From: ZC4RG29 sp036563875
GTDB taxonomy: Bacteria; Bacteroidota; Bacteroidia; Cytophagales; Cyclobacteriaceae
NCBI GenBank assembly: GCA_036563875.1
Contig: DATCLO010000103.1
Location: 1-64,000, forward strand
DNA length: 64,000 nucleotides
Direction of reading: 5' to 3'
Position numbers and translations under genes: made by a program. Below the pieces are notes generated by a model, which searched no databases, was not told where the DNA came from, and was given only the letters and a program-made list of their open reading frames with translations. Each line of letters begins with the position of its first letter. Positions within the stretch are counted from its first letter, which is position 1. Positions 1 through 8,964 of this stretch are shown here, in pieces.

Positions 1-1
1 G

Positions 2-178
2 TTTGACGCTCACGGCGAGGTAGTCGGGACTTTTGGTATATCGCGCGATGTCACGGCGCTCAAACGAACAGAACTCGAATTGCGCCAGATGCAGGAAAAA
101 AGCCATGCACGCATCAGCGAGTTGGAGGCCCGGCTTGCCGAGGCGGAAAAGAAACTTGCCGAATCTAAAGGTAAGTAG
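2..178 (+). CDS. C-terminal end of a PAS/PAC-domain protein (partial, 5' end outside window)
   Basis: The window opens inside a reading frame of 58 visible codons ending in TAG. It contains GISRDVTALKR, the typical last strand and linker of a PAC (PAS C-terminal) motif, followed by a charged Lys/Glu/Ala-rich helix of about 35 residues that looks like a coiled coil. PAS-PAC modules sense small ligands or redox state and usually sit in front of histidine kinase, GGDEF or regulatory domains; here the protein stops after the coiled coil, so any output domain would have to lie N-terminal. Its stop codon abuts the stop codon of the convergent DUF5777 gene with no gap. The overall protein type cannot be decided from this fragment. 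Confidence 0.75.
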   Translation, partial: FDAHGEVVGTFGISRDVTALKRTELELRQMQEKSHARISELEARLAEAEKKLAESKGK

Positions 179-1075
179 CTACCAATCTTTTCCCGATGCG
201 CGTGCCTTCTTAGACAATTGGAACGTGCGGGTGATGTTGAATCCGAAGTGGATGTCGCCGTCGAAGAAGTCCTCGTTAGTTTCCGCCACAAAGATTCGTT
301 CCATCATGCCAATTGTGTTCGTAAATACCAACTGGAACACGTGTCCACCCGTTTCAATGTCAATACCCACGCCGATGGCGTCGTGATTGGGATTGCCTTC
401 CTTTTCATTCAGACGCGCGTAGTATTCCAGGTGCAGTGACACGCTGCGTGTGATGCGTGCCCGACCGCCGATGCCGAGCGCGACAAGGTCATTCACAAAA
501 AGATCCTGTTCGACAGCGTTGCGATGTACCAGGACGGGAGCAAGCTGCAGAGAAAATCCGGACGAAATCTTTCGCGCGATCAGTGCCTGGAAGGCATATG
601 ACGTTCGGTCGCTCGAACTCAGTCCTTCATCAGCTCCGCTTTTGTTCGTCTTGTATTGTGCGCTGGCCAGCAGCGTCAGTGTAAAGGGGAATGCCTGAGC
701 ACCGGACGCCTGGCGCAAAAGTTTGTATTTCAGGTAGCCGTCATAACTCTTATCGAAACTGCTTCGGCCAACACCAATTCCAAGGTGGTCGGTGATGCCG
801 TATTCGAGACCGAGGCGAATGGTGGAGGCGTCAAGGCCCCACAGATTATAGGATCCGCTATTGAGTGTACCGAAACGGTGGGAGATGATGAATTCCAAAG
901 CGCCACCGGGTTTCGTTTCAACCGAATGCCCATTGATGAGACGCGTACCCTTAAATGTCTGAAGTGTGATATCGGTTTGTTCGCCTTGCTGTTTCTCCAG
1001 TTCTTCCAACAGATCTTCCTGCGCGTACACCATCGAAGCGGTGAAGAGAAACAATACCATAGTTAGAAGTCGCAT
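179..1075 (-). CDS. DUF5777-family beta-barrel outer membrane protein
   Basis: 298 residues with a clear signal peptide (about residues 1-18, cleavage after VYA). The mature protein begins with an acidic stretch, then alternates short amphipathic strands with glycines (for example IISHRFGTLNSG, LGIGVGRSSFD, GIGVGIDIETGG), as expected for an outer-membrane beta barrel. This matches the Bacteroidota family DUF5777, often found beside YceI and cytochrome genes. The gene follows the YceI gene on the same strand with a 5-nt gap, so the two are probably co-transcribed. Substrate and role are unknown. A general porin-like barrel is the alternative description. Confidence 0.8.
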   Translation of the reverse strand: MRLLTMVLFLFTASMVYAQEDLLEELEKQQGEQTDITLQTFKGTRLINGHSVETKPGGALEFIISHRFGTLNSGSYNLWGLDASTIRLGLEYGITDHLGIGVGRSSFDKSYDGYLKYKLLRQASGAQAFPFTLTLLASAQYKTNKSGADEGLSSSDRTSYAFQALIARKISSGFSLQLAPVLVHRNAVEQDLFVNDLVALGIGGRARITRSVSLHLEYYARLNEKEGNPNHDAIGVGIDIETGGHVFQLVFTNTIGMMERIFVAETNEDFFDGDIHFGFNITRTFQLSKKARASGKDW

Positions 1076-1080
1076 AGTGT

Positions 1081-1617
1081 CTATTTTGGGTTGTATATTA
1101 GGTCTACTGAGATTTGAATTTCTTCCGAGATGTTTTCCCAGAGCAGCTGCGGAATCTTGATGCCGTAATCCGCAAGGAGTACAGTAAAGCGGGTCTTCAT
1201 GTGGATGGCGCCGTTCTTGACTTCGAAGCTGCCGGGAACATCGATTTCCTTAACGATGCCGTGAATGGTGAGTTTGCCTTGCGCCCTGACCCGCTGGGGA
1301 CCGGTAGCCGTCATCGAATAACCGGATATTGTTCCGGAAAAAGTGGAACGCGGAAACCGGTCAGACTCCATGTACTTGTCGTTAAAGTGCTCCTTCATGA
1401 GCTTCTTTTCAAACTCAAAGTCGCGAATCGGAACTGAGAACGCAATGGCTCCGGTCGGCGCAGTAAATATACTCGTTACGTTCCGGTTCGTGGCGGTTAT
1501 GTCTTCCACAGGAGCATCAGAGAAGAAAGATATTACGCCGTCTTCGGCCATGTAGCGTTGTGAAAAAGTGTGGCTGACTGCCAGCAACAACAGCAGCGCA
1601 GAAAAAATGATGCGCAT
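1081..1617 (-). CDS. YceI-family periplasmic lipid-binding protein
   Basis: 178 residues with a signal peptide (about 1-19, ending HTFSQ). The body has the YceI/lipocalin-like pattern: FDAPVE-type early strand, DFEFEKKLMKEHFNDKYM, a phenylalanine-rich FSGTISGY segment, GKLTIHGIVKEIDVPG and a C-terminal strand series. YceI proteins bind polyisoprenoids or other amphiphiles in the periplasm, and many are linked to electron transport or stress. It is the first gene of a two-gene unit with DUF5777. Start chosen at the ATG that gives an intact signal peptide. The family call is good; the ligand is unknown. Confidence 0.85.
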   Translation of the reverse strand: MRIIFSALLLLLAVSHTFSQRYMAEDGVISFFSDAPVEDITATNRNVTSIFTAPTGAIAFSVPIRDFEFEKKLMKEHFNDKYMESDRFPRSTFSGTISGYSMTATGPQRVRAQGKLTIHGIVKEIDVPGSFEVKNGAIHMKTRFTVLLADYGIKIPQLLWENISEEIQISVDLIYNPK

Positions 1618-1828
1618 GAGAATAGTCCTTGAGTTAATACCCCTTGATCTTTAGTCGACCATACAGTCGAAGCCCGTTTTCAGTTGCCTTGGATGAGTCG
1701 GGCATCAGGGAAGGAAGACGCCACAGTGCGGGGAAAAGTGGGGAAATGCGGGGAATTTTGACCTGTCGGAAGGTACGGGTCGTCCGGTCAGCATGCCGGA
1801 ACGTGCGGAAAAATTGTCAGGAAAGGAA

Positions 1829-1858
1829 CGTTCGGGCCGCCGGTACACAGCCCGAACG
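1829..1858 (-). terminator. GC-rich hairpin downstream of the 67-residue gene
   Basis: CGTTCGGGC and GCCCGAACG form a perfect 9-bp stem around a 12-nt loop, just downstream of the minus-strand stop at 1873. No T-run follows immediately; a T-rich stretch comes about 15 nt later. It may be a terminator or simply a stable 3' end. Confidence 0.4.
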
Positions 1859-1872
1859 CCTCGGATTGTTTG

Positions 1873-2076
1873 TCAGACTGCCGTTGACGACAGCTGTGCA
1901 TGCTTGCGAGTGTAATAGTTGTCGAGAATAAAAGAAACCTGGGTTCGCTTGTCCAACTCGCTCTCTTTCAGGCGATGACGCAGAACCCCCCTGTCGTACA
2001 GGAGGATAACCCTCACCCCATTCTCTTCGGACACCCTGTACTCGTAGGACTGTCCATTGTAAAATACCTGTTTCAT
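1873..2076 (-). CDS. small conserved-looking hypothetical protein (67 aa)
   Basis: The frame remains open upstream for another 47 codons, but I start at the ATG giving MKQVFYNGQSYEYRV because the upstream part has low-complexity, non-protein-like composition. The protein is cytoplasmic, with alternating strand-like segments (QVFYNGQSYEYRVSEENGVRVILLYDRGVLRHRL) and a basic C-terminus; no signal peptide or membrane segment. I do not recognise the family. The hairpin downstream supports it being a real transcription unit. Confidence 0.5.
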   Translation of the reverse strand: MKQVFYNGQSYEYRVSEENGVRVILLYDRGVLRHRLKESELDKRTQVSFILDNYYTRKHAQLSSTAV

Positions 2077-2376
2077 CTGGTTAACTCGTTTTCGTTCTGT
2101 GGATAATGAAAAACCATGCCAGATGCACACGGTATGTTTGCCCTGGCCAACTATAGCGCCTTTTAAGGCGTCTCGTTTATGCCGGAGGGGGTCAAAAGGT
2201 AACCCGCCTGATCCCAAAAAAATGGCCCCTTTTGGCGTCCCGCTGGCCGCGGTCCGGTATGGGGGCGTTCTCCCGGGTTAATAAATCGGTTAACAAATGT
2301 TCATAACTAATGGCCTACGCTAAAAATTAACGGATAGGCTATTGCCTTTTTCATTTCCCGCGTTTTATATTCGCTC
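2077..2376. other. 300-nt intergenic region between divergent genes
   Basis: Separates the minus-strand 67-residue gene from the plus-strand secreted protein. The part near 2300-2370 is AT-rich (TTAATAAATCGGTTAAC and TTTTATATTCG) and should contain the promoters of both genes, but no perfect TAnnTTTG -7 element is visible. No credible small ORF or repeat seen. Confidence 0.4.
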
Positions 2377-5300
2377 ATGCCCTCTCAAATTATTACGCGA
2401 AGACTGCGTGTTGCAGTTTACCTGTTACTGCTGTGCCTGACGGCGAGCGCGCAACCCGGAGATCCCAACGGTGGAAGACGACCGCAGCGTAGTGTACCGC
2501 TTTCAGGCCTGGGGTGGCTTATCGCTGCGGGAGCGCTTGCAGGAGGCATGGCGTTGCGACGGCCCGGACGTAAATGCTATATCGGACTCGTTGCCTGGGC
2601 ATCATTTGCAGGCACGGAAGCTTTGGGTCAGGAACGAATAAGTGCGTCGGATGGAGATTGGGACTCGCCGTCTACATGGGTAGGAGGTGTTGTTCCAACC
2701 CCAACGAATAGTACATCAGTTTTAGTCAGGCATAGCATTACGATCACCGCAGGTAGCCATGTGTCGATAGATAACCTTGTCGTGGAAGGAGGGCATCTGG
2801 TAGTGTCGGAGGGTGCTACACTGCAGATTGTCGACGGAGATTCCACAGACTTGCGCCTCACTGACGGTGGTACACTTGAAGTATGGGGTACGGTCATCGG
2901 CGAGGACGCCATTGCTCTCGAGGGAATGACTGCGGCAAACACAACCTTTCATGAGGGTAGTGTGTATGAGCATCGGGCAAGGTCGGAGGGAAGTATTCCT
3001 GTTGCTTCGTGGCATCCGCAATCGCGATTCGAAATCACAGGCATTAGTGGTAATGTGTCTATGAGTTCGGAAGCCTGGCGACAGTCGTGGGGTTCGATTG
3101 TTTATAGCGGTTCGATGCAGGGCCAGTTCGTGGAGTTTAAGGGATTGCTGGAAACAATACAAGGCGACTTCATCATTACTTCGACAAACAATTCAATACT
3201 TCGATTGGCGCAAGGCCAAACGCTGAACCTGAGTGTCGGCGGAGATCTGATCATTTCCGGCCCTTCCGAAATCTGGTTTTCGCAAAGCGGCACCTGCACG
3301 GTGAATGTAGAAGGAGACTTTGCATTTGCGTCGACCTCGGGAGCCTCTTCGTATTTCACAACAACAGGAGTAGCTACCGTAACGGTCGGAGGGAACCTCG
3401 TCGTGGATGCCGAGCACCGTCTTCGCATGGCATCAGGTTCAGGAACGGGAAGAACGCAGCTCACATTAAAGGGAGACGTCTCAATGCTTCGCGGTCGCAT
3501 CGATGCAGCAGGAACAGGATCCGGGACGGTGACTTTTGGCGGAAGCGCTGTGCAGCATGTAAACATAGTAGCAGATGATGACACCGGTTTCGAAGGACAC
3601 ATCCAGTTTAGAGTAGCCGAGGGAGCGGAGGTCGACCTCGGAACATCACACCTTGCAAACAGTACTGGCGGAGATCTTGTCGTTGATGGCACGCTAAGGC
3701 TCGGCAGCCTGAATACAGCGGGGGCCATTCAGGCAGGTCCCGAAGGAAATGTGCAGGTAGCTGGCAGTATCATGTTCGGACCGCAATCAAGGCTGATATA
3801 CAATGGAAGTGGTACGCAATACCTCTCCTACGATCGACTGGATACGCAAGTAGACATCCTTAGCCCCGAGGTGGTCTTGCTTAACGGCATCCAGTTCGGT
3901 GGATTGAACATCGGTTCGGCTGAATTCATAGCAGGGGTAAACACGGTGTCTGTTCGGCGCGACTTGGAGGGAGACCGCTCCCTTACCTGCGCGATGCTCA
4001 TCATGAATGGCTCGGGTGAACAGAGGATCGATGTGAGCGGGCTTCGTGTTCATGACCTTGTCGTTAACCAATCGCCTTCCGGATCGGTGGTGTTGCAGCG
4101 GCCCTTACACCTGACCGGCTTGCTCTCGATTGTATCCCCGGGTTCACAACTATTCTCAAACGGCAACCTCACACTGATGTCTTCAGCGGAGTCGCCGGAT
4201 GGCACGGCTTCCATCGGCAAGCTGAAGGAGGGATCCGCCGTAGTGGGCGACGTAGTTGTGCAGCGATTCATTGCGGGAGCACCGGGCGACCGTTATCGGT
4301 ACATCAGCTCGCCTGTCGAGAATGCTGCAGTTGCCGATTTGATGGATGATGTGCCTGTCACTGGCTTTTTCGAAGATGCGGATGAAGGAGACGACTTGCC
4401 GGAGGATGCGCCTTCACTTTTTTACTACAGCGAGGAGGAATCGGAGTGGATCCCGTTTCCTGTGTCGGGCGCATCCTATGATAACCATTTTGAATCGGGC
4501 CGTGGATACAGCTTCTTCAACTGGAATGAGGATGTGGATTTTACCTGGGATGTTGCGGGGCCAGTTCATCAGGGACCGCTATCCTTTAATGTGACGCACA
4601 CCGCGTCCGCAGATGACAACATGCGAGGCTGGAACCTTGTGGGCAATCCCTATCCTTCCACGATCCGATGGGGACAGGAAGGTTGGGACTCTAACAACGT
4701 TAGCACCTCTATTGCCGTCCGCGATAACCTGGCCGGGGAATTCAGGTATTGGGATGGTGAGGTCGGCAGCCTGAGCGACGGTCTTCTGGCGTTGGGACAA
4801 TCCTTCTGGGTGCGGACAACGGGAGAAGATCCTCACCTTACGATTACGGAGGACGCGAAGGCAAACGTCGGTGCCGAATACTACCGCAGACATTCTCCTG
4901 ATTACGTCGAGCTTTCGGTCACCGCGGGAACACTCACTGATCGTGCCTACTTGAGGGTTCGCAAGGGCGCATCGCCGGACCTGGACGAATTTGACGCCCC
5001 CAAGATGCCGAACGACTCTCTGTCACTGGCATTTCAAACCAGGGATAGCGTTCCCGTAGCGATCAACGCCGTACCAGAATTGCATTGTAGCGCACGTATA
5101 CCGTTGGACATCCGTGGTGCAGTTCGAAACACGCTAACCTTCCAGGTAAGAGCTTCCGGCGCACTTCAGTCGGCGGCGTTTGCGGTCCTCGATGATGGCA
5201 GGGGCAGGCGCTACGACTTTAACGTTCAGGGTGAGGTGACCCTCGAGGGAACTTCTTCGCAGTTGCACTTCATTGTCAACTGCCTTTCAGAGCAGGTTGT

Positions 5301-5583
5301 TGTAGGCAGTGATGAACCGGAACAATCGCATCGCGAAAAACAAATCGTTGCCTTCCCGATCCCTTCGAAGGAGACCGTCTTCTTGCGTGGACTACACATT
5401 GGAGAGGTGGAAGCCATTCAAGTGCATAGTCCGGACGGACGGTTGGTGCAAAACGCGCGAGCAGTTTATGGACAAGGGGATTGCCTGGAAGTCGATGTTT
5501 CCGGTCTAAGTCAAGGTGTGTATTATCTCACGATCGTGTGTAATAATCTACCCATGAGCGTCAGGATTTTAAAAGTGGATTAG
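2377..5583 (+). CDS. large secreted protein with type IX secretion C-terminal sorting domain
   Basis: 1068 residues. Residues 1-26 form a signal peptide (cleavage after ASA). A second unusual block follows: PGDPNGG, then VPLSGLGWLIAAGALAGG and RRPGRK (about 40-66), resembling the small PID-CTERM-type hydrophobic segments of Bacteroidota, and then another hydrophobic stretch ending ALGQE (about 68-86). From about residue 90 the protein is a long repetitive beta-solenoid-like region (GDWDSPSTW, then many VGGNL/VGGDL turns). About 640-880 has the fold seen in T9SS adhesins (GWNLVGNPYPS). The last 75 residues are a type A T9SS sorting domain, ending VYYLTIVCNN...RILKVD. Probably exported and attached at the cell surface; function unknown. 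An alternative start at 2548 would give a single signal peptide. Confidence 0.8.
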   Translation: MPSQIITRRLRVAVYLLLLCLTASAQPGDPNGGRRPQRSVPLSGLGWLIAAGALAGGMALRRPGRKCYIGLVAWASFAGTEALGQERISASDGDWDSPSTWVGGVVPTPTNSTSVLVRHSITITAGSHVSIDNLVVEGGHLVVSEGATLQIVDGDSTDLRLTDGGTLEVWGTVIGEDAIALEGMTAANTTFHEGSVYEHRARSEGSIPVASWHPQSRFEITGISGNVSMSSEAWRQSWGSIVYSGSMQGQFVEFKGLLETIQGDFIITSTNNSILRLAQGQTLNLSVGGDLIISGPSEIWFSQSGTCTVNVEGDFAFASTSGASSYFTTTGVATVTVGGNLVVDAEHRLRMASGSGTGRTQLTLKGDVSMLRGRIDAAGTGSGTVTFGGSAVQHVNIVADDDTGFEGHIQFRVAEGAEVDLGTSHLANSTGGDLVVDGTLRLGSLNTAGAIQAGPEGNVQVAGSIMFGPQSRLIYNGSGTQYLSYDRLDTQVDILSPEVVLLNGIQFGGLNIGSAEFIAGVNTVSVRRDLEGDRSLTCAMLIMNGSGEQRIDVSGLRVHDLVVNQSPSGSVVLQRPLHLTGLLSIVSPGSQLFSNGNLTLMSSAESPDGTASIGKLKEGSAVVGDVVVQRFIAGAPGDRYRYISSPVENAAVADLMDDVPVTGFFEDADEGDDLPEDAPSLFYYSEEESEWIPFPVSGASYDNHFESGRGYSFFNWNEDVDFTWDVAGPVHQGPLSFNVTHTASADDNMRGWNLVGNPYPSTIRWGQEGWDSNNVSTSIAVRDNLAGEFRYWDGEVGSLSDGLLALGQSFWVRTTGEDPHLTITEDAKANVGAEYYRRHSPDYVELSVTAGTLTDRAYLRVRKGASPDLDEFDAPKMPNDSLSLAFQTRDSVPVAINAVPELHCSARIPLDIRGAVRNTLTFQVRASGALQSAAFAVLDDGRGRRYDFNVQGEVTLEGTSSQLHFIVNCLSEQVVVGSDEPEQSHREKQIVAFPIPSKETVFLRGLHIGEVEAIQVHSPDGRLVQNARAVYGQGDCLEVDVSGLSQGVYYLTIVCNNLPMSVRILKVD

Positions 5584-5625
5584 ATGTCCTTACAAGCGTT
5601 TGTGGTTCAATAATTTATGTACGAA

Positions 5626-5658
5626 TTGAAGGAATGTTTCGCGGCTTTCTTATCTTTG
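5626..5658 (+). promoter_or_regulatory. putative Bacteroidota-type promoter of the epimerase gene
   Basis: TTG at 5626-5628 and a perfect TATCTTTG -7 element at 5651-5658, spacer 22 nt, slightly longer than usual. Expected start of transcription is near 5665, giving a 5' leader of about 70 nt. The -7 element lies inside a small hairpin (GGCTTTC / GAAAGCC, 5643-5664), which may also serve as the 3' end of the upstream transcript. Confidence 0.5.
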
Positions 5659-5737
5659 AAAGCCCGTTGGGTCTTCCATGTTTTGATTTCGTAACAAGTA
5701 AGCAGTCTCACGTAATACGTGGCGCCGCCGCAAACGT

Positions 5738-7687
5738 ATGGCAGGCAAGAGAAATTTTTTCGTAGACACAGTTTACAAGTTGAAAATCCTGCCCCGGTGG
5801 ATAATCATATTTATCGACCTGGCCATTCTCCTTGTATCAACAGCCATAGGCTATCTTCTGAGATTCAACTTTGTTGTCGAAGACATACTTGACAACAATT
5901 TCGCAGCAGCACTGGGCATTCAGTTTGGCTGTGGCCTTTTTTCTATCATGGTCACGAACAGTTACCGGGGTATCATCCGGTACACGGGCGTTCAGGATGG
6001 TGTGCGAATCTTCTATGTAGTAATTCTCAATCTGGTTCTCGTCTCCTCGGTGAACCTTATCTACTACTACAACGTCCAGCACAACCTGATTCCATATTCT
6101 GTCATTTTCATTTCGTTCCTGGCGTCGTTTCTCTTCCTCTTCAACTACCGCCTCCTTGTAAAATACGTCTTCTCGTACTACAAGAGGAGAATGACGACGC
6201 GTTCCAATGTTCTGATCTTCGGTACAGGTCACACGGGCATTATCACCAAGCACGTCATTGATTCGTCTGCCTCTGCAAAGGTTGTGGGGTTCGTCGAACA
6301 CAACGACAACATGATCGGGAAGGTGCTCGACGGAACACGGATTTTCCGGGCGTCGCAAAGGGAACTTGAGGACGTGATCAACCAATTCAGTGTTGACGAA
6401 CTCATCATCACAGTAAAAAACCTTCCGCCCGAGCGTAAGAACGAACTGGTCGATATCTGTATGCGCAACCAGGTGAAGGTGCGGGTTGTGCCTCCTGCGG
6501 ATCGTTGGGTTAAAGGTGAGCTAAGCATCAACCAGATCAAGAATATCAACATTGAGGATCTCCTCGAACGGGAAGCTATACAACTGAACAACATTAACGT
6601 TGCCAATCAGGTCCGCGGTAAGCGCATCTGCATTACAGGTGCCGCGGGCTCTATCGGCAGTGAGCTGGTACGGCAGGTGATCCGCTACGAACCTGCGTTT
6701 GTCGTCCTGATCGATCAGGCTGAAAGCGCGCTCTTCGAAATTGAACGTGAAATCCTTGTCAGCGGACAGCGTGCGCGCGTTTTCCCTTATGTTGCCGATA
6801 TCACGAACCGCGCGCGGATCGCATCGATTTTCAACGCTCACAAGCCGGAGATCATCTTCCATGCGGCCGCATACAAGCATGTGCCCATGATGGAAAGCAA
6901 TCCATCGGAAGCCATAAGCTGCAACATTCTGGGGACGAAAATCCTGGCCGACCTGGCTGTGGAATACAAGGTGCGCAAGTTCGTCATGATCTCGACGGAC
7001 AAGGCTGTCAATCCCACGAACGTCATGGGCTGCTCGAAGCGCATCGCGGAGATTTACGTGCAGTCGCTCAACAACGCATTGCCGGAGCTGGGCTTGTTTC
7101 AGACCAGCTTTGTAACCACACGTTTTGGAAACGTGCTCGGTTCGAACGGTTCGGTTATTCCCGTCTTCAAGAAACAAATTGAGCAAGGAGGTCCAATAAC
7201 CGTTACGCACCCTGAAATTACCCGCTACTTTATGACCATACCCGAGGCCTGTCAGCTCGTGCTTGAGGCCGGCGCAATGGGTAAGGGGGGTGAGATTTTC
7301 ATCTTCGACATGGGTGAATCCGTTCGCATCCTGGACCTTGCGAAAAAAATGATCTGGCTATCGGGATACGAACCCGGTAAGGATATCGAAATTGTCTTCA
7401 CTGGTCTGAGAGAAGGCGAGAAGCTGTATGAAGAGTTGCTCAACAACGCGGAAGATACGTTGCCTACCCATCACGAAAAAATAATGATAGCACGGGTTAG
7501 GGAATATCGCTACGAAGAGGTGAACCGGTACATTGAACTCTTCAACGACCTGGTAAACGACAAGAACGAACTGAAGATGGTGGCGTTGATGAAGGAACTC
7601 GTACCGGAATACAAGAGCAACTATTCGCGGTACGAGATCCTGGATAAGGAAAAGAAAATTGTCACCGACGAGATCGTCGATCTCTGA
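5738..7687 (+). CDS. membrane-anchored polysaccharide biosynthesis nucleotide-sugar epimerase/dehydratase (CapD/FlaA1/WbpM type)
   Basis: 649 residues. Four membrane segments occupy about 20-145, then a CoA-binding-like Rossmann domain (FGTGHTG, 161-167), then a short-chain dehydrogenase/reductase catalytic domain with the NAD(P) loop GAAGSIG at 301-307, HAAAYKHVP at about 375-383, STDK at 419-422 and SKR at 433-435. This is the layout of UDP-GlcNAc 4,6-dehydratases/C5-epimerases that initiate O-antigen, capsule or glycan-modification sugars at the inner membrane. Full length for the family. It stands alone here, with no glycosyltransferases next to it, and has its own promoter. The exact sugar product cannot be told from sequence. 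Confidence 0.92.
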   Translation: MAGKRNFFVDTVYKLKILPRWIIIFIDLAILLVSTAIGYLLRFNFVVEDILDNNFAAALGIQFGCGLFSIMVTNSYRGIIRYTGVQDGVRIFYVVILNLVLVSSVNLIYYYNVQHNLIPYSVIFISFLASFLFLFNYRLLVKYVFSYYKRRMTTRSNVLIFGTGHTGIITKHVIDSSASAKVVGFVEHNDNMIGKVLDGTRIFRASQRELEDVINQFSVDELIITVKNLPPERKNELVDICMRNQVKVRVVPPADRWVKGELSINQIKNINIEDLLEREAIQLNNINVANQVRGKRICITGAAGSIGSELVRQVIRYEPAFVVLIDQAESALFEIEREILVSGQRARVFPYVADITNRARIASIFNAHKPEIIFHAAAYKHVPMMESNPSEAISCNILGTKILADLAVEYKVRKFVMISTDKAVNPTNVMGCSKRIAEIYVQSLNNALPELGLFQTSFVTTRFGNVLGSNGSVIPVFKKQIEQGGPITVTHPEITRYFMTIPEACQLVLEAGAMGKGGEIFIFDMGESVRILDLAKKMIWLSGYEPGKDIEIVFTGLREGEKLYEELLNNAEDTLPTHHEKIMIARVREYRYEEVNRYIELFNDLVNDKNELKMVALMKELVPEYKSNYSRYEILDKEKKIVTDEIVDL

Positions 7688-7699
7688 TCAATTCTCCCC

Positions 7700-8116
7700 T
7701 CAACAATATTCTTCAAAAACTTCTACGAGGTGTTCGCCGATCATTTGGGCGTTCCGGCCTTCAATGTGGTGGCGTTCTACAAAGTGAACCAATTCGCCAT
7801 CTTTAAACAGCGCAATCGATGGTGAGGAAGGAGGGTAGGGCAGCGTATACTCACGTGCCCGCGCTACGGCTTCCTTGTCGACGCCGGCGAATACGGTAGT
7901 CAGGTGATCGGGCCGTTTCTCACTGTTTTGAAGAGCCCACTTTACTCCCGGGCGCGCAGCACCGGCCGCGCATCCGCATACGGAGTTAATAACGACCAAA
8001 GTGGTGCCTTTTTGATTGGTAAGATAGCGATCGACCTCTTCCGGGGTTTTCAGTTCCACAAATCCGACGCTCGTAAGGTCAAGGCGCATCGGCGCCACAA
8101 GTTGTTCAGGGTACAT
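7700..8116 (-). CDS. BrxA/BrxB-family bacilliredoxin
   Basis: 138 residues with the thioredoxin-like core of the YphP/YqiW family and the hallmark CGC motif (NSVCGCAAGAARPG, cysteines 47 and 49). Bacilliredoxins remove bacillithiol or a similar thiol from S-thiolated proteins and are linked to oxidative and metal stress. It is the last gene downstream of the SUF operon on the same strand, 42 nt after sufT, and ends 12 nt from the convergent epimerase gene. Placement beside SUF suggests protection or repair of iron-sulfur or thiol proteins. Family assignment is firm; whether this organism makes bacillithiol is not visible here. Confidence 0.9.
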   Translation of the reverse strand: MYPEQLVAPMRLDLTSVGFVELKTPEEVDRYLTNQKGTTLVVINSVCGCAAGAARPGVKWALQNSEKRPDHLTTVFAGVDKEAVARAREYTLPYPPSSPSIALFKDGELVHFVERHHIEGRNAQMIGEHLVEVFEEYC

Positions 8117-8158
8117 ACTGGTTGTGTGGTTTAGATACTCATTCTGTCAATACAATAC

Positions 8159-8497
8159 TTACAGGAAGCCCAACTCTACCTTTGCCGCTTCCGACATCAT
8201 ATCCTGCGAATACGGCGGATCGAAGGTCAACTCCACCTTGACGTCATTCACGCCTTCGATAGCCCGGAGCTTTTGCTCAACTTCGCCGGGGATTACCTCC
8301 GCAGAAGGACATGATGGCGAGGTCAGCGTCATCAGCACATACACGTTGTTCACTGGGTATACGCTGATCTCGTAAATAAGGCCAAGCTCATAAATGTCGA
8401 CCGGAATTTCAGGATCGTACACCGTCTTGAGCGCCGCGATCACCTTGTCACGAAGGTCGGGTACGGATGCTTCCGTCTTTTGGTCCGTTTCTGTCAT
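8159..8497 (-). CDS. sufT: SufT-like DUF59/MIP18-family iron-sulfur assembly protein
   Basis: 112 residues. The DUF59 core is complete: YDPEIPVDIYELGLIYEI (about 27-44) and TSPSCPSAEVIPGEVE with the conserved Cys63. Members of this family help mature iron-sulfur proteins, and SufT is the usual name when encoded with suf genes. The N-terminal 12 residues are extra and hydrophilic. The start overlaps the sufE stop by 4 nt, showing tight coupling with the SUF operon. Confidence 0.9.
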   Translation of the reverse strand: MTETDQKTEASVPDLRDKVIAALKTVYDPEIPVDIYELGLIYEISVYPVNNVYVLMTLTSPSCPSAEVIPGEVEQKLRAIEGVNDVKVELTFDPPYSQDMMSEAAKVELGFL

Positions 8498-8946
8498 GAT
8501 CCAATCTCCATTTTCGTCTTAAACGCAAGTGCGTACATTTTCATCTGGCGTATCATCGCCGAGAATCCGTTCGTGCGTTGCGTCCCTATGAAACGTTCCA
8601 TGCCAATGGCATTCATGAAATGCAGATCAGAAGCCAGGATTGCCTCCGGTTTCTGACCGTTAAATATCCTGATCAGCAGGCTCACCAATCCCTTGGTGAT
8701 CGCCGTGTTGCTGTCCGCCGTAAAATACACCCGATCTCCTTCAAGTCGGGCGGTAAGCCATACCCGCGACTGACACCCTTTGACGATGTTCTCGTCCGTC
8801 TTGTCTTCGTCGGGCATGGGCGGGAGTTTCTGGCCAAGTTCCATGACGTAGAGCACCTTCATCTCGGCATCGTCATCCAGGAGGGCGAAATCAGCGATGA
8901 TTTCATCCTGAATGGCGGCTATACTCCGGGGTGTCTCGTTATTCAT
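8494..8946 (-). CDS. sufE: SufE-family sulfur acceptor protein
   Basis: 150 residues, the normal SufE length. Contains the acceptor-cysteine motif VKGCQSRVWL (Cys58) and the helix-strand pattern of the SufE/IscU-like fold. SufE takes persulfide sulfur from the SufS cysteine desulfurase and passes it to the SufBCD scaffold. It lies 18 nt downstream of sufS and overlaps sufT by 4 nt, so it is clearly an operon member. Confidence 0.93.
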   Translation of the reverse strand: MNNETPRSIAAIQDEIIADFALLDDDAEMKVLYVMELGQKLPPMPDEDKTDENIVKGCQSRVWLTARLEGDRVYFTADSNTAITKGLVSLLIRIFNGQKPEAILASDLHFMNAIGMERFIGTQRTNGFSAMIRQMKMYALAFKTKMEIGS

Positions 8947-8964
8947 CTATCGGCGTCGACCGGT

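Noticed and set aside
1644..1931. 95-codon plus-strand frame with many GGGG/AAAA motifs
   Set aside because: Arg/Gly-rich, crosses the 3' hairpin and the end of the opposite gene; not protein-like.
3102..3728. 208-codon open frame antisense to the large secreted protein
   Set aside because: Composition is Pro/Ser/Thr-rich without domains; it mirrors the repetitive beta-solenoid coding strand.
6521..7210. 229-codon open frame antisense to the epimerase gene
   Set aside because: The coding strand has all family motifs here; the antisense product shows no recognisable fold.
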